From positions 242,239 through 306,238 of the forward strand of contig NZ_AZCP01000003.1 in assembly GCF_001433855.1 (NCBI RefSeq): 64,000 nt of DNA, given 5' to 3'. The notes under the pieces are model-generated. The model was not told the DNA's origin. It was given only the letters and a program-made list of their open reading frames with translations, and did not search any database. The position numbers and the translations under genes are program-made. This DNA comes from Levilactobacillus brevis ATCC 14869 = DSM 20054. GTDB taxonomy: Bacteria > Bacillota > Bacilli > Lactobacillales > Lactobacillaceae. Within the stretch, counting starts at the first letter, position 1. Every line of letters begins with the position of its first letter. Positions 16,013-24,265 of the stretch are shown here, piece by piece.

Positions 16013-16696
16013 ATGCCAGCATTAACTTTAACGCATGTGACGAAAAAATTTGGTCACGATACGAGTGAAGTAACTGTTCTAAAAGATGTGAATTTTCAAG
16101 CAACGGCCGGTGAGGTCAGCCTAGTCATCGGACCGTCTGGGTCGGGTAAGAGTACCTTTCTAACGATTGCCGGAGGAATTCAGACACCGACTACTGGGGA
16201 TGTACTGGTTCAAGATCAGGCCATGAATCAGCTATCACCGAAAAAGCGTGATGCTTTCCGTCTGAACAAAGTGGGCTTTATTCTACAAGCTTATAACCTG
16301 GTCCCTTACCTAACGGTTCAAGACCAATTTACGCTAGTCGATCGCGTGAAGGCGCAAGGTAATTTAAAGCACGATCAACTGACAGATCTACTTGACCAAC
16401 TGGGGATTTCTAAGCTAGTCAACCGGTACCCCAACGAACTCTCCGGAGGTCAAACACAGCGAGTGGCAATTGCTCGGGCACTATATCAAAATCCTGATAT
16501 CATCTTGGCCGATGAACCGACCGCTGCTTTGGATAGTGATCGAGTCAAAGTGGTCGGTCAACTCTTTCGGAATCTAGCCAAGCAGCACCACAAGGCAGTC
16601 GTGATTGTGACCCATGATATTCGTCTACGAGACTTCGCTGACAAAACGTATCAATTAATGGATGGAAAGTTGGCTTTGGATCAAGCAGAGGATTAG
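16013..16696 (+). CDS. hrtA: ABC transporter ATP-binding protein, HrtA-like
   Basis: ATPase of 227 residues that drives the neighbouring permease. Walker A is GPSGSGKST, the Q-loop lies in GFILQAYNLVPYLT, the signature is LSGGQTQRVAIARAL, Walker B is IILADEPTAALD and the switch histidine is in VTHD. The pattern belongs to the LolD/MacB group that pairs with FtsX-like permeases. AGGAGG precedes the ATG. It is the last gene of the three-gene operon, and a terminator follows at 16780. Confidence 0.85.
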   Translation: MPALTLTHVTKKFGHDTSEVTVLKDVNFQATAGEVSLVIGPSGSGKSTFLTIAGGIQTPTTGDVLVQDQAMNQLSPKKRDAFRLNKVGFILQAYNLVPYLTVQDQFTLVDRVKAQGNLKHDQLTDLLDQLGISKLVNRYPNELSGGQTQRVAIARALYQNPDIILADEPTAALDSDRVKVVGQLFRNLAKQHHKAVVIVTHDIRLRDFADKTYQLMDGKLALDQAED

Positions 16697-16779
16697 ATGG
16701 CGCATTACAAAAAAATTTATAAAATTTGAGATAGTAGTTTGTCGAGAGTTTCACGAAATTGGTTTTTAATCTAGTAATT

Positions 16780-16805
16780 GGCCGCTTTAGTAGGCGGCCT
16801 TTTTG
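16780..16805 (+). terminator. Terminator of the hrt operon
   Basis: Stem GGCCGC/GCGGCC followed by six T. Confidence 0.8.
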
Positions 16806-16879
16806 TGTTAGTTCGGACTATAATTGGTATAGACTAATTTGCGAGCATATTGCTTGGCAAACCGGGTGCGACCGCTTAT

Positions 16880-16893
16880 AGTAAGCGTTTACA
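16880..16893. promoter_or_regulatory. cre site before sugar porter
   Basis: AGTAAGCGTTTACA matches the strict CcpA consensus except for the first base; 62 bp before the coding start. Confidence 0.7.
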
Positions 16894-16955
16894 AGGATAT
16901 GGATTAGTGCTATCTTTTATTTGCTGATTATTTATGAAGGGTGAGGACCGGTAAG

Positions 16956-18317
16956 ATGAATAGACATTTAAGTACATTCTTTATTTTTACATTCGGGGCA
17001 CTCGGAGGACTACTCTTTGGGTTTGATACAGGGATTATCTCTGGAGCGTCGCCTTTGATTGAAAGCAATTTTAATTTAGGTATTGGTCAAACGGGATTTA
17101 TTACCTCTTCCGTGTTGATTGGGTCATCGGTAGGAGCCTTAGGTGTCGGACCATTGGCAGACCGTTATGGTCGTAAACGCCTATTAATCTTGGCTGCCAT
17201 CTTATTCTTATTGGGATCAACGTTGTCTATGATTGCGATTGGTTTCTGGTCGATGGTCGTTGCCCGAATTATTTTGGGCCTGGCCGTGGGTTCAGCTTCA
17301 GCACTGACACCAGCTTACCTTGCTGAACTGGCACCTGCTGAACGTCGGGGTTCGTTGGGAACATTATTCCAGTTGATGATTACTTTGGGAATCTTGTTGG
17401 CATACGTTTCTAACCTTGGTTTCTTAAATCATAACCTCTTGGGCATCCGTGATTGGCGGTGGATGTTGGGGTCAGCCTTGATTCCAGCAGCTCTATTGCT
17501 CATTGGGGGACTCTTATTACCCGAATCACCGCGGTTCTTAGCCGAAAAGGGTGATTCAACGCAAGCACTGAGTGTGTTAAAGATGTTGCGGAAGAATACA
17601 GCTGACGATCCAAAGCGAGAGTTGGCTGAGATTGAAGAAGTTGCTAAGCAGCCTAAGGGTGGTGTGAAGGAACTCTTCACGATTGCGCGACCAGCCGTGA
17701 TTGTTGCGGTCGGAATCATGTTGCTACAGCAATTAGTTGGGATCAACTCTGTGATTTATTTCTTACCGCAAGTCTTCATTAAAGGTTTCGGGTTTGCGGA
17801 AGGTAGCGCCATTTGGATTTCTGTGGGTATTGGGATTGTGAACTTCGTTGTGACAATTCTGGCCACGTTTATCATGGATAAGTTTAACCGGAAAGCCTTC
17901 CTAATGTTTGGGTCAATCGTCATGGCCCTTTCCTTGGGCGTTCTGGCAGTGATGAACTTTACGATGGATATCCATTCAACGGCTGTGCCGACGATGATCC
18001 TGATTGGGGTTTATATCTTTGGCTTCGCTATTTCATGGGGACCAATTGCGTGGGTATTGATCGGTGAAATCTTCCCATTGAGTGTTCGGGGAATCGGGTC
18101 ATCGATTGGTTCAGCGGCCAACTGGATTGGGAACTTCTTGGTTTCACAATTCTTCTTGGTTATGTTGGCATATTTCCACAACAATGTTGGTGGTCCATTT
18201 GCCGTCTTTGCCGTCTTCGCGGTACTCTCCATGTTCTTCGTCCACTACTTGGTTCCCGAAACGCGGGGCAAATCACTGGAAGAAATCGAAATGGATTTAC
18301 GGCACCAAGCTAAATAA
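16956..18317 (+). CDS. MFS sugar porter (SP family), sugar:H+ symporter
   Basis: Transporter of 453 residues with 12 predicted helices. It has the sugar porter signatures GGLLFGFDTGIISGA, ADRYGRKR, PAERRGSLGTLFQL, PESPRFLAEKGD, QQLVGINSVIYF and the C-terminal VPETRGKSLEEIE. Family members in lactobacilli import xylose, arabinose, galactose or glucose with protons; the substrate cannot be read from the sequence. I choose ATG 16956, eight bases after GAGGA, over the GTG at 16941. It is monocistronic, with a cre site upstream and a terminator after it, so uptake is probably repressed by preferred sugars. Confidence 0.88.
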   Translation: MNRHLSTFFIFTFGALGGLLFGFDTGIISGASPLIESNFNLGIGQTGFITSSVLIGSSVGALGVGPLADRYGRKRLLILAAILFLLGSTLSMIAIGFWSMVVARIILGLAVGSASALTPAYLAELAPAERRGSLGTLFQLMITLGILLAYVSNLGFLNHNLLGIRDWRWMLGSALIPAALLLIGGLLLPESPRFLAEKGDSTQALSVLKMLRKNTADDPKRELAEIEEVAKQPKGGVKELFTIARPAVIVAVGIMLLQQLVGINSVIYFLPQVFIKGFGFAEGSAIWISVGIGIVNFVVTILATFIMDKFNRKAFLMFGSIVMALSLGVLAVMNFTMDIHSTAVPTMILIGVYIFGFAISWGPIAWVLIGEIFPLSVRGIGSSIGSAANWIGNFLVSQFFLVMLAYFHNNVGGPFAVFAVFAVLSMFFVHYLVPETRGKSLEEIEMDLRHQAK

Positions 18318-18325
18318 GTTAAAAA

Positions 18326-18353
18326 AACGTCTGGAATTTTTCCAGACGTTTTT
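18326..18353 (+). terminator. Terminator of the sugar porter
   Basis: Ten-bp stem AACGTCTGGA/TCCAGACGTT followed by T residues. Confidence 0.85.
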
Positions 18354-18413
18354 ATGTGCTTAAAAGTGGTAGAGTAGAGCGTACGGATTTTTATAGAAAG
18401 AGGCGATGACGTC

Positions 18414-18950
18414 ATGCAAATTCAAGTCCCGTTTGCGCTACCTAATTTGCCAGATGAGTATGGTATCAATCAGCCCGCCGATGAGCTGGTTGATGGAATT
18501 AATTTACGTTCGTTTCCGTTCACCGTAACGGATTTACCGAAAGCGGCCGTGACCGTAGCATTTAGCTTGATTGATCATGATACGATTCCGGTTGTAGGGT
18601 TCTCGTGGATTCATTGGTTAGGCGCTAATCTGCCGGTAACGGCCGGTCAAGTCGTGGTTCCGGATAATGCTAGCCAAACTACTACCTTTACGCAAGGTAC
18701 CAATACCCTACCGATGATTATTGATCAAATTCATCAGCCCACAGATTTCAAACAGCGCGGCTATGACTTAACCAAGCACTACGCGGGACCTCGGCCGCGC
18801 GGTGGTGTTCATGCGTACCGGTTAACGGTAACGGCAGTTGACACGACGTTGCCCGTTACGTCAGGGTACTTATACAATGAATTTTTACGCATGGTTGAGG
18901 GACACGTGGTAGCACAAACGCATGTGAACCTGTTGTACGCGAAAAAGTAA
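18414..18950 (+). CDS. YbhB/YbcL-family protein (PEBP fold)
   Basis: Small cytoplasmic protein of 178 residues with the phosphatidylethanolamine-binding-protein fold. The conserved pieces are FSWIHWLGANLP near the middle and YAGPRPRGGVHAYRLTV towards the C-terminus, which line the anion-binding pocket. The cellular role of bacterial YbhB/YbcL proteins is poorly defined. It has its own ribosome-binding site and shares a bidirectional terminator with the DUF1398 gene; no functional link to the neighbours is visible. Confidence 0.85.
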   Translation: MQIQVPFALPNLPDEYGINQPADELVDGINLRSFPFTVTDLPKAAVTVAFSLIDHDTIPVVGFSWIHWLGANLPVTAGQVVVPDNASQTTTFTQGTNTLPMIIDQIHQPTDFKQRGYDLTKHYAGPRPRGGVHAYRLTVTAVDTTLPVTSGYLYNEFLRMVEGHVVAQTHVNLLYAKK

Positions 18951-18984
18951 AAAGTTGCGGCCTATTTCAAGCCGCAACTTTTTG
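18951..18984. terminator. Bidirectional terminator
   Basis: Eleven-bp perfect stem AAAGTTGCGGC/GCCGCAACTTT between convergent genes, with T runs on both strands. Confidence 0.85.
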
Positions 18985-19008
18985 ATTAGCCAAAATACTA
19001 GACGCTTA

Positions 19009-19401
19009 TCAGAGGCCGGGAATTGGTTCAGCCAGTAGTACGTGATGCTCATGGTCATAGTAACTGACAGTCTTACTCATAAGGTCACTGGTCCAAACGG
19101 GAACGCCAGCTTCACCAGCCAGTTGACAGAAACGTGTAAAGTCAAATTGGCCAGCCTGAGCGGCGAGTACGGCCGCTTTGATTTTAGCGGCGTTACTAGT
19201 TGCTGCAACTGGTTGAGGTACCCCATTCATCTGTAAATCGATATGGCTGTCGGCATCGTAGTACCGGTAACGGCCATCCGCCACAAGATAATCGTAGCGT
19301 TGAACGCCTAATTCACGGAAAGTCCGCATGAGATCAGCGAACTCACCGGCATTGGTTTCAGATTTAACAGCCTGTTCAATTGCATGGTAGTCTAACGTCA
19401 T
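19009..19401 (-). CDS. DUF1398-family protein
   Basis: Soluble protein of 130 residues with no signal peptide. The order FRELGVQRYDYLVADGRYRYYD and GEAGVPVWTSDLMSKTVSYYD matches the DUF1398 family, which includes the E. coli YbcV/YdfO group. The function of the family is not known. It has AAAGGAG before the ATG and is divergent from the GyrI-like gene, sharing a spacer of about 115 bp. Confidence 0.75.
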   Translation of the reverse strand: MTLDYHAIEQAVKSETNAGEFADLMRTFRELGVQRYDYLVADGRYRYYDADSHIDLQMNGVPQPVAATSNAAKIKAAVLAAQAGQFDFTRFCQLAGEAGVPVWTSDLMSKTVSYYDHEHHVLLAEPIPGL

Positions 19402-19515
19402 TATTTGAACTCCTTTGCTGGAATAGGGCTAGCTTACCGAAATTTATAAATTAATACAAGGATTATTAGGTGCCTTGGTAGTTCTTGGTATAATAGAGAA
19501 GATGGAGGTGGCACA

Positions 19516-20148
19516 ATGAAGCATGAATGGCGTAAAGCAGAAAAAGCGTGGTATTTGCCTAAAGAACCGACTATTTTGACCTTGCCACGGCTGAATTTTA
19601 TCACCTTAGAAGGAACGGGTGATCCCAATGGGCCGTTATTTAGTGAACAGGTGGGGGCCTTATATAGTGTGGCCTACGACCTGCGCATGGCGTTAAAACG
19701 TGGTGAATTGGGCGACCCCTATGAATACGTGGTGTATCCGCTCGAAGGGGTCTGGACGACAAGTGATGGGTCGCGTGGCGCTACCTTGAATAAGGCGGCT
19801 CTACGGTACAAAATTATGTTGCGTCAGCCAGATCGCCTAACGGTCACTGACTTTCAAGCAAGTGTCGCACGCGTGACCACTAAGAAGCCTAATCCATGGT
19901 TGGATCACTTGGCCTGGGAACCCTATGCGGAGGGGCAGGTGCTGCAAACTATTCATCAAGGCCCCTTTGACACAGAGCCCACAACCTTTGCCCAGCTCCA
20001 AACGGTATTGACCGATCAGCATTACCGAGTTGTGCCCACGATGGGCGACTACTGGCACCGTGAGATTTACTTAACTGATCCACGACGGACTGCACCGGAG
20101 AAGGCCAAGACGGTGTTGCGGTATAAGATTGAATCAACCAATGCTTAA
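19516..20148 (+). CDS. GyrI-like small-molecule-binding domain protein
   Basis: Soluble protein of 210 residues. The N-terminal KHEWRKAEKAWYLPKEPTI and the segments FITLEGTGDPNG and VQTIHQGPFDTEP-like (VLQTIHQGPF) belong to the COG4832 GyrI-like group, related to the ligand-binding domain of AraC-type regulators but without DNA-binding helices. Such proteins bind hydrophobic compounds and some hydrolyse them. An extended -10 element (TTGGTATAAT at 19485-19494) precedes it. It is monocistronic. Confidence 0.75.
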   Translation: MKHEWRKAEKAWYLPKEPTILTLPRLNFITLEGTGDPNGPLFSEQVGALYSVAYDLRMALKRGELGDPYEYVVYPLEGVWTTSDGSRGATLNKAALRYKIMLRQPDRLTVTDFQASVARVTTKKPNPWLDHLAWEPYAEGQVLQTIHQGPFDTEPTTFAQLQTVLTDQHYRVVPTMGDYWHREIYLTDPRRTAPEKAKTVLRYKIESTNA

Positions 20149-20153
20149 AAAAG

Positions 20154-20192
20154 CTAGACAGTGTCCGTAGGGGACATTGCCTAGTTTTTTTA
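20154..20192 (+). terminator. Terminator after the GyrI-like gene
   Basis: Imperfect stem CTAGACAGTGTCC/GGGACATTGCCTAG followed by seven T. Confidence 0.75.
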
Positions 20193-20206
20193 GCAGGTAG
20201 TGCTTG

Positions 20207-20860
20207 TTACAGCCATTGGCGTATCTCAGCCAAGTTATGGACCTCATGTGTTGGTCGTGCAGTGGTTGTGGGAGTGGCGTGGTCACGGTTCACCCAAATT
20301 GACTGCCAGCCAAGCGCATCGGTCGTGACAATGTCGCTACCGTATCCTTGGGCAATGTGCCAATGGTTTGCTGGGGTCAAATCATAGTGTGCTGCCACTG
20401 TTTTGAAGAAAACCGGGTCAGGCTTATACGTGTGAACGTCCTCAGCAGTCCAAATATCAAAGGAAACTTCTAAAGCCGCAGCGTTGGCGGGAATAATATC
20501 CCACGATGAGTTGGACATCATGATTAAGTGATAACCGCGTTGTTGCAGCGTCTTTAAGGTGCCAATGACCTCGGGAAAAGGCTTTAAACTACGGTGAGCA
20601 ATCAGAACATCTACGTAATAGCGTTCGAACTGATGGGTTAGACCAAATTGATAATCGAGATGAATCAAGTTATTACGCGTCAAAATGGCGTAATCGAGAT
20701 AGGGATGCATGTTATCCCGACTATCTTGATAGGTGATAAAGCGTTGCCGGGCTAGTCGTGGATCGACGCCGATTTTATCAGCAACTGTTTCGATGGCTGC
20801 GTAGGTTGCCTCTTCATTGAGTAGTGTACCGTAGCAGTCAAACGTTAAGTATTTTTCCAT
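20207..20860 (-). CDS. HAD-superfamily hydrolase, haloacid dehalogenase type II group
   Basis: Soluble hydrolase of 217 residues. Nucleophile Asp8 lies in FDCYGTLL, the second motif is MMSNSSWD, the lysine motif is YKPDPVFF and the acidic motif is GYGSDIVTTDALGW. The cap insert after motif I and the SNS motif fit the type II 2-haloacid dehalogenase-like group. Real substrates in lactobacilli are usually unknown phosphomonoesters. It is not the beta-phosphoglucomutase that the GH65 cluster at 43.8 kb would need. Monocistronic, with GAGAGGAG before the ATG. Confidence 0.8.
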   Translation of the reverse strand: MEKYLTFDCYGTLLNEEATYAAIETVADKIGVDPRLARQRFITYQDSRDNMHPYLDYAILTRNNLIHLDYQFGLTHQFERYYVDVLIAHRSLKPFPEVIGTLKTLQQRGYHLIMMSNSSWDIIPANAAALEVSFDIWTAEDVHTYKPDPVFFKTVAAHYDLTPANHWHIAQGYGSDIVTTDALGWQSIWVNRDHATPTTTARPTHEVHNLAEIRQWL

Positions 20861-20905
20861 GATGAGACTCCTCTCTGACTATCTTTAAGTATACGCACAA
20901 ACACT

Positions 20906-20934
20906 AAAAAAGCCGTCGAAATTCGGCGGCTTTT
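20906..20934. terminator. Terminator between HAD and dhaT genes
   Basis: Stem AGCCGTCGAA/TTCGGCGGCT with A and T flanks on both sides; it ends the minus-strand dhaT transcript. Confidence 0.8.
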
Positions 20935-20951
20935 CATCATATTACGTTAAA

Positions 20952-22124
20952 TTATTCAGCGTCGTAGGCAGCTTGGAAAATCTTGATGATATCTTCCTTT
21001 GTCCCCTTACGAGGGTTAGAGAAAGCATTCCCATCCTTCAAGGCATTTTCAGCCATCAATTCAAAGTCTTCTGGTTTAGCACCAATTTCTTTGATTGAGT
21101 GAGGAATACCAACGTCTTCGGATAATTGCTTCATGGCCTTGATGGCTAATTCGGCAGCATCCCGCGTTGATAGGCCTTCAGTGTTTTCACCCATGATTTC
21201 AGCCAATTGGGCGAAACGATCTGGGCAAGCAATGATGTTATATTCTTCAACGTAAGGTAGAAGTAAGGCACAGCAAACACCATGAGGTGCGTCGTATTGA
21301 CCACCGAGTTGGTGAGCCATGGCATGAACGTAACCCAAGTTGGCGTTGTTGAAGGCCATCCCGGCTAACATTTCAGCTTCGACCATCTTAGTCCGAGCGT
21401 CCAAGTTGTGGCCGTTAGCAACGGCTTCACGAAGGGAAGTTTCAATCAACTTGATAGCTTCCACACATTGTGAGTCGGTGATAGGGTTGTGGTCAACGGA
21501 AACGTAAGGTTCAACGGCTTGAACGAAGGCATCCATCCCAGTAGCTGCGGTTAAGCCCTTAGGCACATCGAGCATTAGAGTTGGGTCGTTGAATGAAACC
21601 AACGGAATGTTCCGCCATGAAACAACCACGAACTTCAAGTGGGTTTCTTCATTCGTGATAACCGCGTGACGGGTTAATTCAGAACCAGTACCGGCCGTCG
21701 TGTTAACGGCGATTAATGGTGGCAAAGCCTTGTCGAGTGTTTCAATCCCAGCCAACTTGGTAATGTCGTCGCCATTAGTCAAAATAATGCCGGCACCTTT
21801 ACCAGTATCGTGAGCAGAACCCCCACCAACAGTGATGATGGAGTCCGCACCGGATTCTTCGTAAAGTTTCTTAACTTCTTTGATGTTACGAATCTTAGGG
21901 TTGGGTTCAACGTTGTTGTAAACAACGTAGTCCACACCAGCAGCCTTTAAAGAATCCAAAGTCTGTTCCACGGCGCCGTCCTTTAAACCTTCAAGGAACT
22001 TATCCGTGACGATAACGGGCTTTTTCATCCCTAACATCTTTGCTCGATCACCAATCTTACTAATGACACCAGGGCCAAAGAAATTGACGCTGGGCATCAG
22101 AAAGTCATAACTACGTTCAGCCAT
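20952..22124 (-). CDS. dhaT: Iron-containing alcohol dehydrogenase, 1,3-propanediol dehydrogenase-like
   Basis: Group III NAD-dependent alcohol dehydrogenase of 390 residues. GGGSAHDTGKG binds NAD; the metal-ligand region includes ATGMDAFVQAVEPY, MAHQLGG and APHGVCCALLLP. The N-terminal block YDFLMPSVNFFGPGVI resembles the propanediol dehydrogenases of heterofermentative lactobacilli, which reduce 3-hydroxypropionaldehyde to reoxidise NADH. Butanol or lactaldehyde activity is possible. I start at ATG 22124 with AGAAGG ten bases upstream; the frame runs 12 codons further without a ribosome-binding site. A good promoter lies at 22183-22211. A half-site TTGTGAAATT between promoter and gene could be part of a Rex redox box, but the second half is poor. 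Confidence 0.8.
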   Translation of the reverse strand: MAERSYDFLMPSVNFFGPGVISKIGDRAKMLGMKKPVIVTDKFLEGLKDGAVEQTLDSLKAAGVDYVVYNNVEPNPKIRNIKEVKKLYEESGADSIITVGGGSAHDTGKGAGIILTNGDDITKLAGIETLDKALPPLIAVNTTAGTGSELTRHAVITNEETHLKFVVVSWRNIPLVSFNDPTLMLDVPKGLTAATGMDAFVQAVEPYVSVDHNPITDSQCVEAIKLIETSLREAVANGHNLDARTKMVEAEMLAGMAFNNANLGYVHAMAHQLGGQYDAPHGVCCALLLPYVEEYNIIACPDRFAQLAEIMGENTEGLSTRDAAELAIKAMKQLSEDVGIPHSIKEIGAKPEDFELMAENALKDGNAFSNPRKGTKEDIIKIFQAAYDAE

Positions 22125-22182
22125 TATACAAATGCCTTCTTTCGGAAGTTTTGAAAACAATTAGTACCAATTTCACAATGCA

Positions 22183-22211
22183 ATTATAACTAATAAATTT
22201 ACAGTTTGCAA
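22183..22211 (-). promoter_or_regulatory. Promoter of the dhaT-like gene
   Basis: On the minus strand: TTGCAA, 17 bp, TATAAT. Confidence 0.7.
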
Positions 22212-22439
22212 TCGTTTTTGGGTAAAAGTCCCTTAATTGTGCAATAAAGTGCTAATTTGTCGGCGATTTAAACCGTAATGATTAATTTTACTGTCAGTAT
22301 TTTTACCGCTTTCAACAGAAAGTGGCATTAATGAAAAAATATACAATAAGGCCGTTCGCACGAACATTTTGCCTGCTTGACGATTGTGACGACGTTAACG
22401 GGTATAATAGAGATAATCAGAACATAAGAGGGCTTAGAG

Positions 22440-23417
22440 ATGAAAGATTTAAATGAACATCGACAGCAGGAGCAAGCTACGTGGCACGCCCGCCAACAAG
22501 AAGAATTACAAAAACTCCGGGGCGCCCAACAACATTTATTGTTGAATGTCGGCGCTTATTTAGCCATTTCGGTGATTGAGTTTTATTTAGCCATTATTGG
22601 TCATTCGCAAACCTTGCGGGCGGATGCCTTTAACAATTTATCCGGGATTATCTCCTCCGTATTGTTATTCGTGGGTATCCATATTGCTCGTGATATTGAT
22701 GACGATGACTTGATGGGTCAACCGCTACCAGAAGATTTAGAGCAGGATGGTCAGCGACTTCAATTGACGCGGTTTCACTACGAAACGGTCTTCACCATGA
22801 TTACGGGGATTGTCATGATTGCGATCGCGGCAAGTGTTATCTATAGCGGGATCCGGAGCTTGATGCATCCGGCTAGTCAAGAAGTACCCCAACCCATTAC
22901 ACTATTGGGAGCTGGAATCGCCGCAGTCATCATGCTAGGCGTCTGGTGGCTTAATCGGCAAACCGGTCGTCGTTTAAAAAATGCGGCTTTAACAGCGGCG
23001 GCGCAAGATAGTTTGAGCGATGCGGTTACCAGTCTGGGAACGTTAGTTGCTATCGGTGGGGCGTTGATCTTCAAGCTCGATTGGTTGGATGGCGTTGCCA
23101 GTATTTTAGTGGGGATTTTTATCCTGACATCGGGCATTAAAATTTTCCGTGAGAGTAGTTTGAATTTGGCGGACTACTTTGACCCACAGGTGGAAGACCA
23201 ATTTCGGCAAGCAGCGCTGGCGTTTCCGGCAGTCCAACAGGTGATGGAACTAAAGGCCCACTATAATGGGAATGTTGTCACGCTGGATTTGGTAATCGCG
23301 GTGGATGCCCATATGGAAGTGCAGGACAGTTACCAGCTTGGCGAAGAGATTGAGGCCGCCATGCGTCAGCAATTCGGGATTGTTGATACGGATGTGATGG
23401 TTGTACCGGCTAGCTAG
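22440..23417 (+). CDS. Cation diffusion facilitator (CDF) exporter
   Basis: Membrane protein of 325 residues with six predicted helices and a C-terminal cytoplasmic domain of about 85 residues (HYNGNVVTLDLVIAVDAHMEVQDSYQ). The metal-site motifs are ADAFNNLSG in helix 2 and QDSLSDAVTSLG in helix 5. These proteins export divalent metals (Zn2+, Mn2+, Fe2+) by proton antiport. The helix 2 motif AD-x2-NN differs from the HxxxD typical of zinc exporters and points to manganese or iron, but this is inference. A long hydrophilic N-terminus of about 30 residues precedes helix 1. An extended -10 box GGGTATAAT lies at 22400-22408. Confidence 0.85.
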   Translation: MKDLNEHRQQEQATWHARQQEELQKLRGAQQHLLLNVGAYLAISVIEFYLAIIGHSQTLRADAFNNLSGIISSVLLFVGIHIARDIDDDDLMGQPLPEDLEQDGQRLQLTRFHYETVFTMITGIVMIAIAASVIYSGIRSLMHPASQEVPQPITLLGAGIAAVIMLGVWWLNRQTGRRLKNAALTAAAQDSLSDAVTSLGTLVAIGGALIFKLDWLDGVASILVGIFILTSGIKIFRESSLNLADYFDPQVEDQFRQAALAFPAVQQVMELKAHYNGNVVTLDLVIAVDAHMEVQDSYQLGEEIEAAMRQQFGIVDTDVMVVPAS

Positions 23418-23428
23418 TCGGGGCACAT

Positions 23429-23462
23429 AAAAACTGCGAACGCGTTTGAGTTCGCAGTTTTT
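23429..23462. terminator. Bidirectional terminator
   Basis: Thirteen-bp perfect stem AAAAACTGCGAAC/GTTCGCAGTTTTT between convergent genes. Confidence 0.88.
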
Positions 23463-23487
23463 ATGTTGATTGGCGGTAATTTATTAG

Positions 23488-24165
23488 TTAACGGTTGGAG
23501 TTAGTTACGTCACGGCTTAGTTCTTGTAAGGCGGTTCCATTGGTTACTAGATACCCAGGCTTATCTTTGACGAGGTATCCGGCTTTAACAAACTGAGCTA
23601 AAACGTACAGCAAATGGCGGTATGACACGCCTAAATAAGCGGCAACCTGAGTATGTTTTTCAGCATAATGATGATACGTGGTTAATAAGATAAATGCCGC
23701 TAGCCGTTCCGCTAAACTAAAGGATTGATTCTGAGAAGCCGTTTCGATATTGCGGGTATTCTTTTGCGCTAAGTAAATACAAACGTGCTTTAAAAAGACA
23801 GGGTCATTGAGCAATTGTGATTGGTTGTCCCGAATGGATACGGCCAGACACCAGCAGTCTTCAATCGCTTGAACACTGTAAGGCGTGCTTGCTGGATTGA
23901 TGAGTTCCATTTCACCAATAAAACAAGGCGGGGTAAAGAAATCGATGAGTGTCACTTTACCATTAGCCATAACATCATAAAGCTTAGCGCGCCCCTTCAC
24001 GAGATAATAAATATATTCAGGCGTAGCCGATTCTTTGACAATAAATGACTGGGCTGGAAATTTAATCAGTTGGGTTTGTGCGGTGATATCCGTTGAAAAT
24101 TGGGCTAAGTAATGGCTATTAAGGATAAATTGTTTCACTAAATTGGCATCATTAATTTTGACCAT
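23488..24165 (-). CDS. yeiL: Crp/Fnr-family regulator, YeiL-like
   Basis: Regulator of 225 residues with a cyclic-nucleotide-binding-like beta-barrel (IYYLVKGRAKLYDVMANGKVTLIDFF, FIGEMELI) and a C-terminal winged helix (AAYLGVSYRHLLYVLAQF). It is strongly reminiscent of E. coli YeiL, and as in E. coli it stands next to a pyrimidine nucleoside hydrolase gene. AGGAGT five bases before ATG 24165 fixes the start; the frame extends 20 codons upstream across the operator. It is divergent from rihB and probably activates it from the palindrome at 24178. The signal it senses is not known; no clear cysteine cluster for an iron-sulphur centre is visible. Confidence 0.85.
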   Translation of the reverse strand: MVKINDANLVKQFILNSHYLAQFSTDITAQTQLIKFPAQSFIVKESATPEYIYYLVKGRAKLYDVMANGKVTLIDFFTPPCFIGEMELINPASTPYSVQAIEDCWCLAVSIRDNQSQLLNDPVFLKHVCIYLAQKNTRNIETASQNQSFSLAERLAAFILLTTYHHYAEKHTQVAAYLGVSYRHLLYVLAQFVKAGYLVKDKPGYLVTNGTALQELSRDVTNSNR

Positions 24166-24177
24166 GATTACTCCTAA

Positions 24178-24193
24178 TATGAGATTTCTCATA
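24178..24193. promoter_or_regulatory. Palindromic operator between yeiL and rihB
   Basis: TATGAGA-TT-TCTCATA, perfect arms of seven bases. Its centre lies about 41.5 bp upstream of the rihB start predicted from TATAAT at 24216-24221, the classical class II activator position, and the -35 region there is poor. Confidence 0.7.
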
Positions 24194-24215
24194 GTTAGTC
24201 TAGCAAGATACTGGG

Positions 24216-24221
24216 TATAAT
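24216..24221 (+). promoter_or_regulatory. -10 element of rihB
   Basis: TATAAT with no recognisable -35 box 17 bp upstream, as expected of an activator-dependent promoter. Confidence 0.6.
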
Positions 24222-24265
24222 TCAATCAGTAAGTAAGGGCTTACAAAGAATGGGAGGAAGCAATG

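Noticed and set aside
18082-18363. Open frame overlapping the end of the sugar porter
   Set aside because: It lies out of frame within a clearly conserved transporter sequence and runs through its terminator; a shadow frame.
20207-20860. HAD protein as the missing beta-phosphoglucomutase of the GH65 cluster
   Set aside because: Its SNS motif and cap position fit the haloacid dehalogenase II group, it lies 23 kb away and it has its own unit.
22166-22180. Rex (NADH-sensing) operator before the DhaT-like gene
   Set aside because: Only one half-site (TTGTGAAATT) is good; the second half does not match TTCACAA, so it is mentioned but not called.
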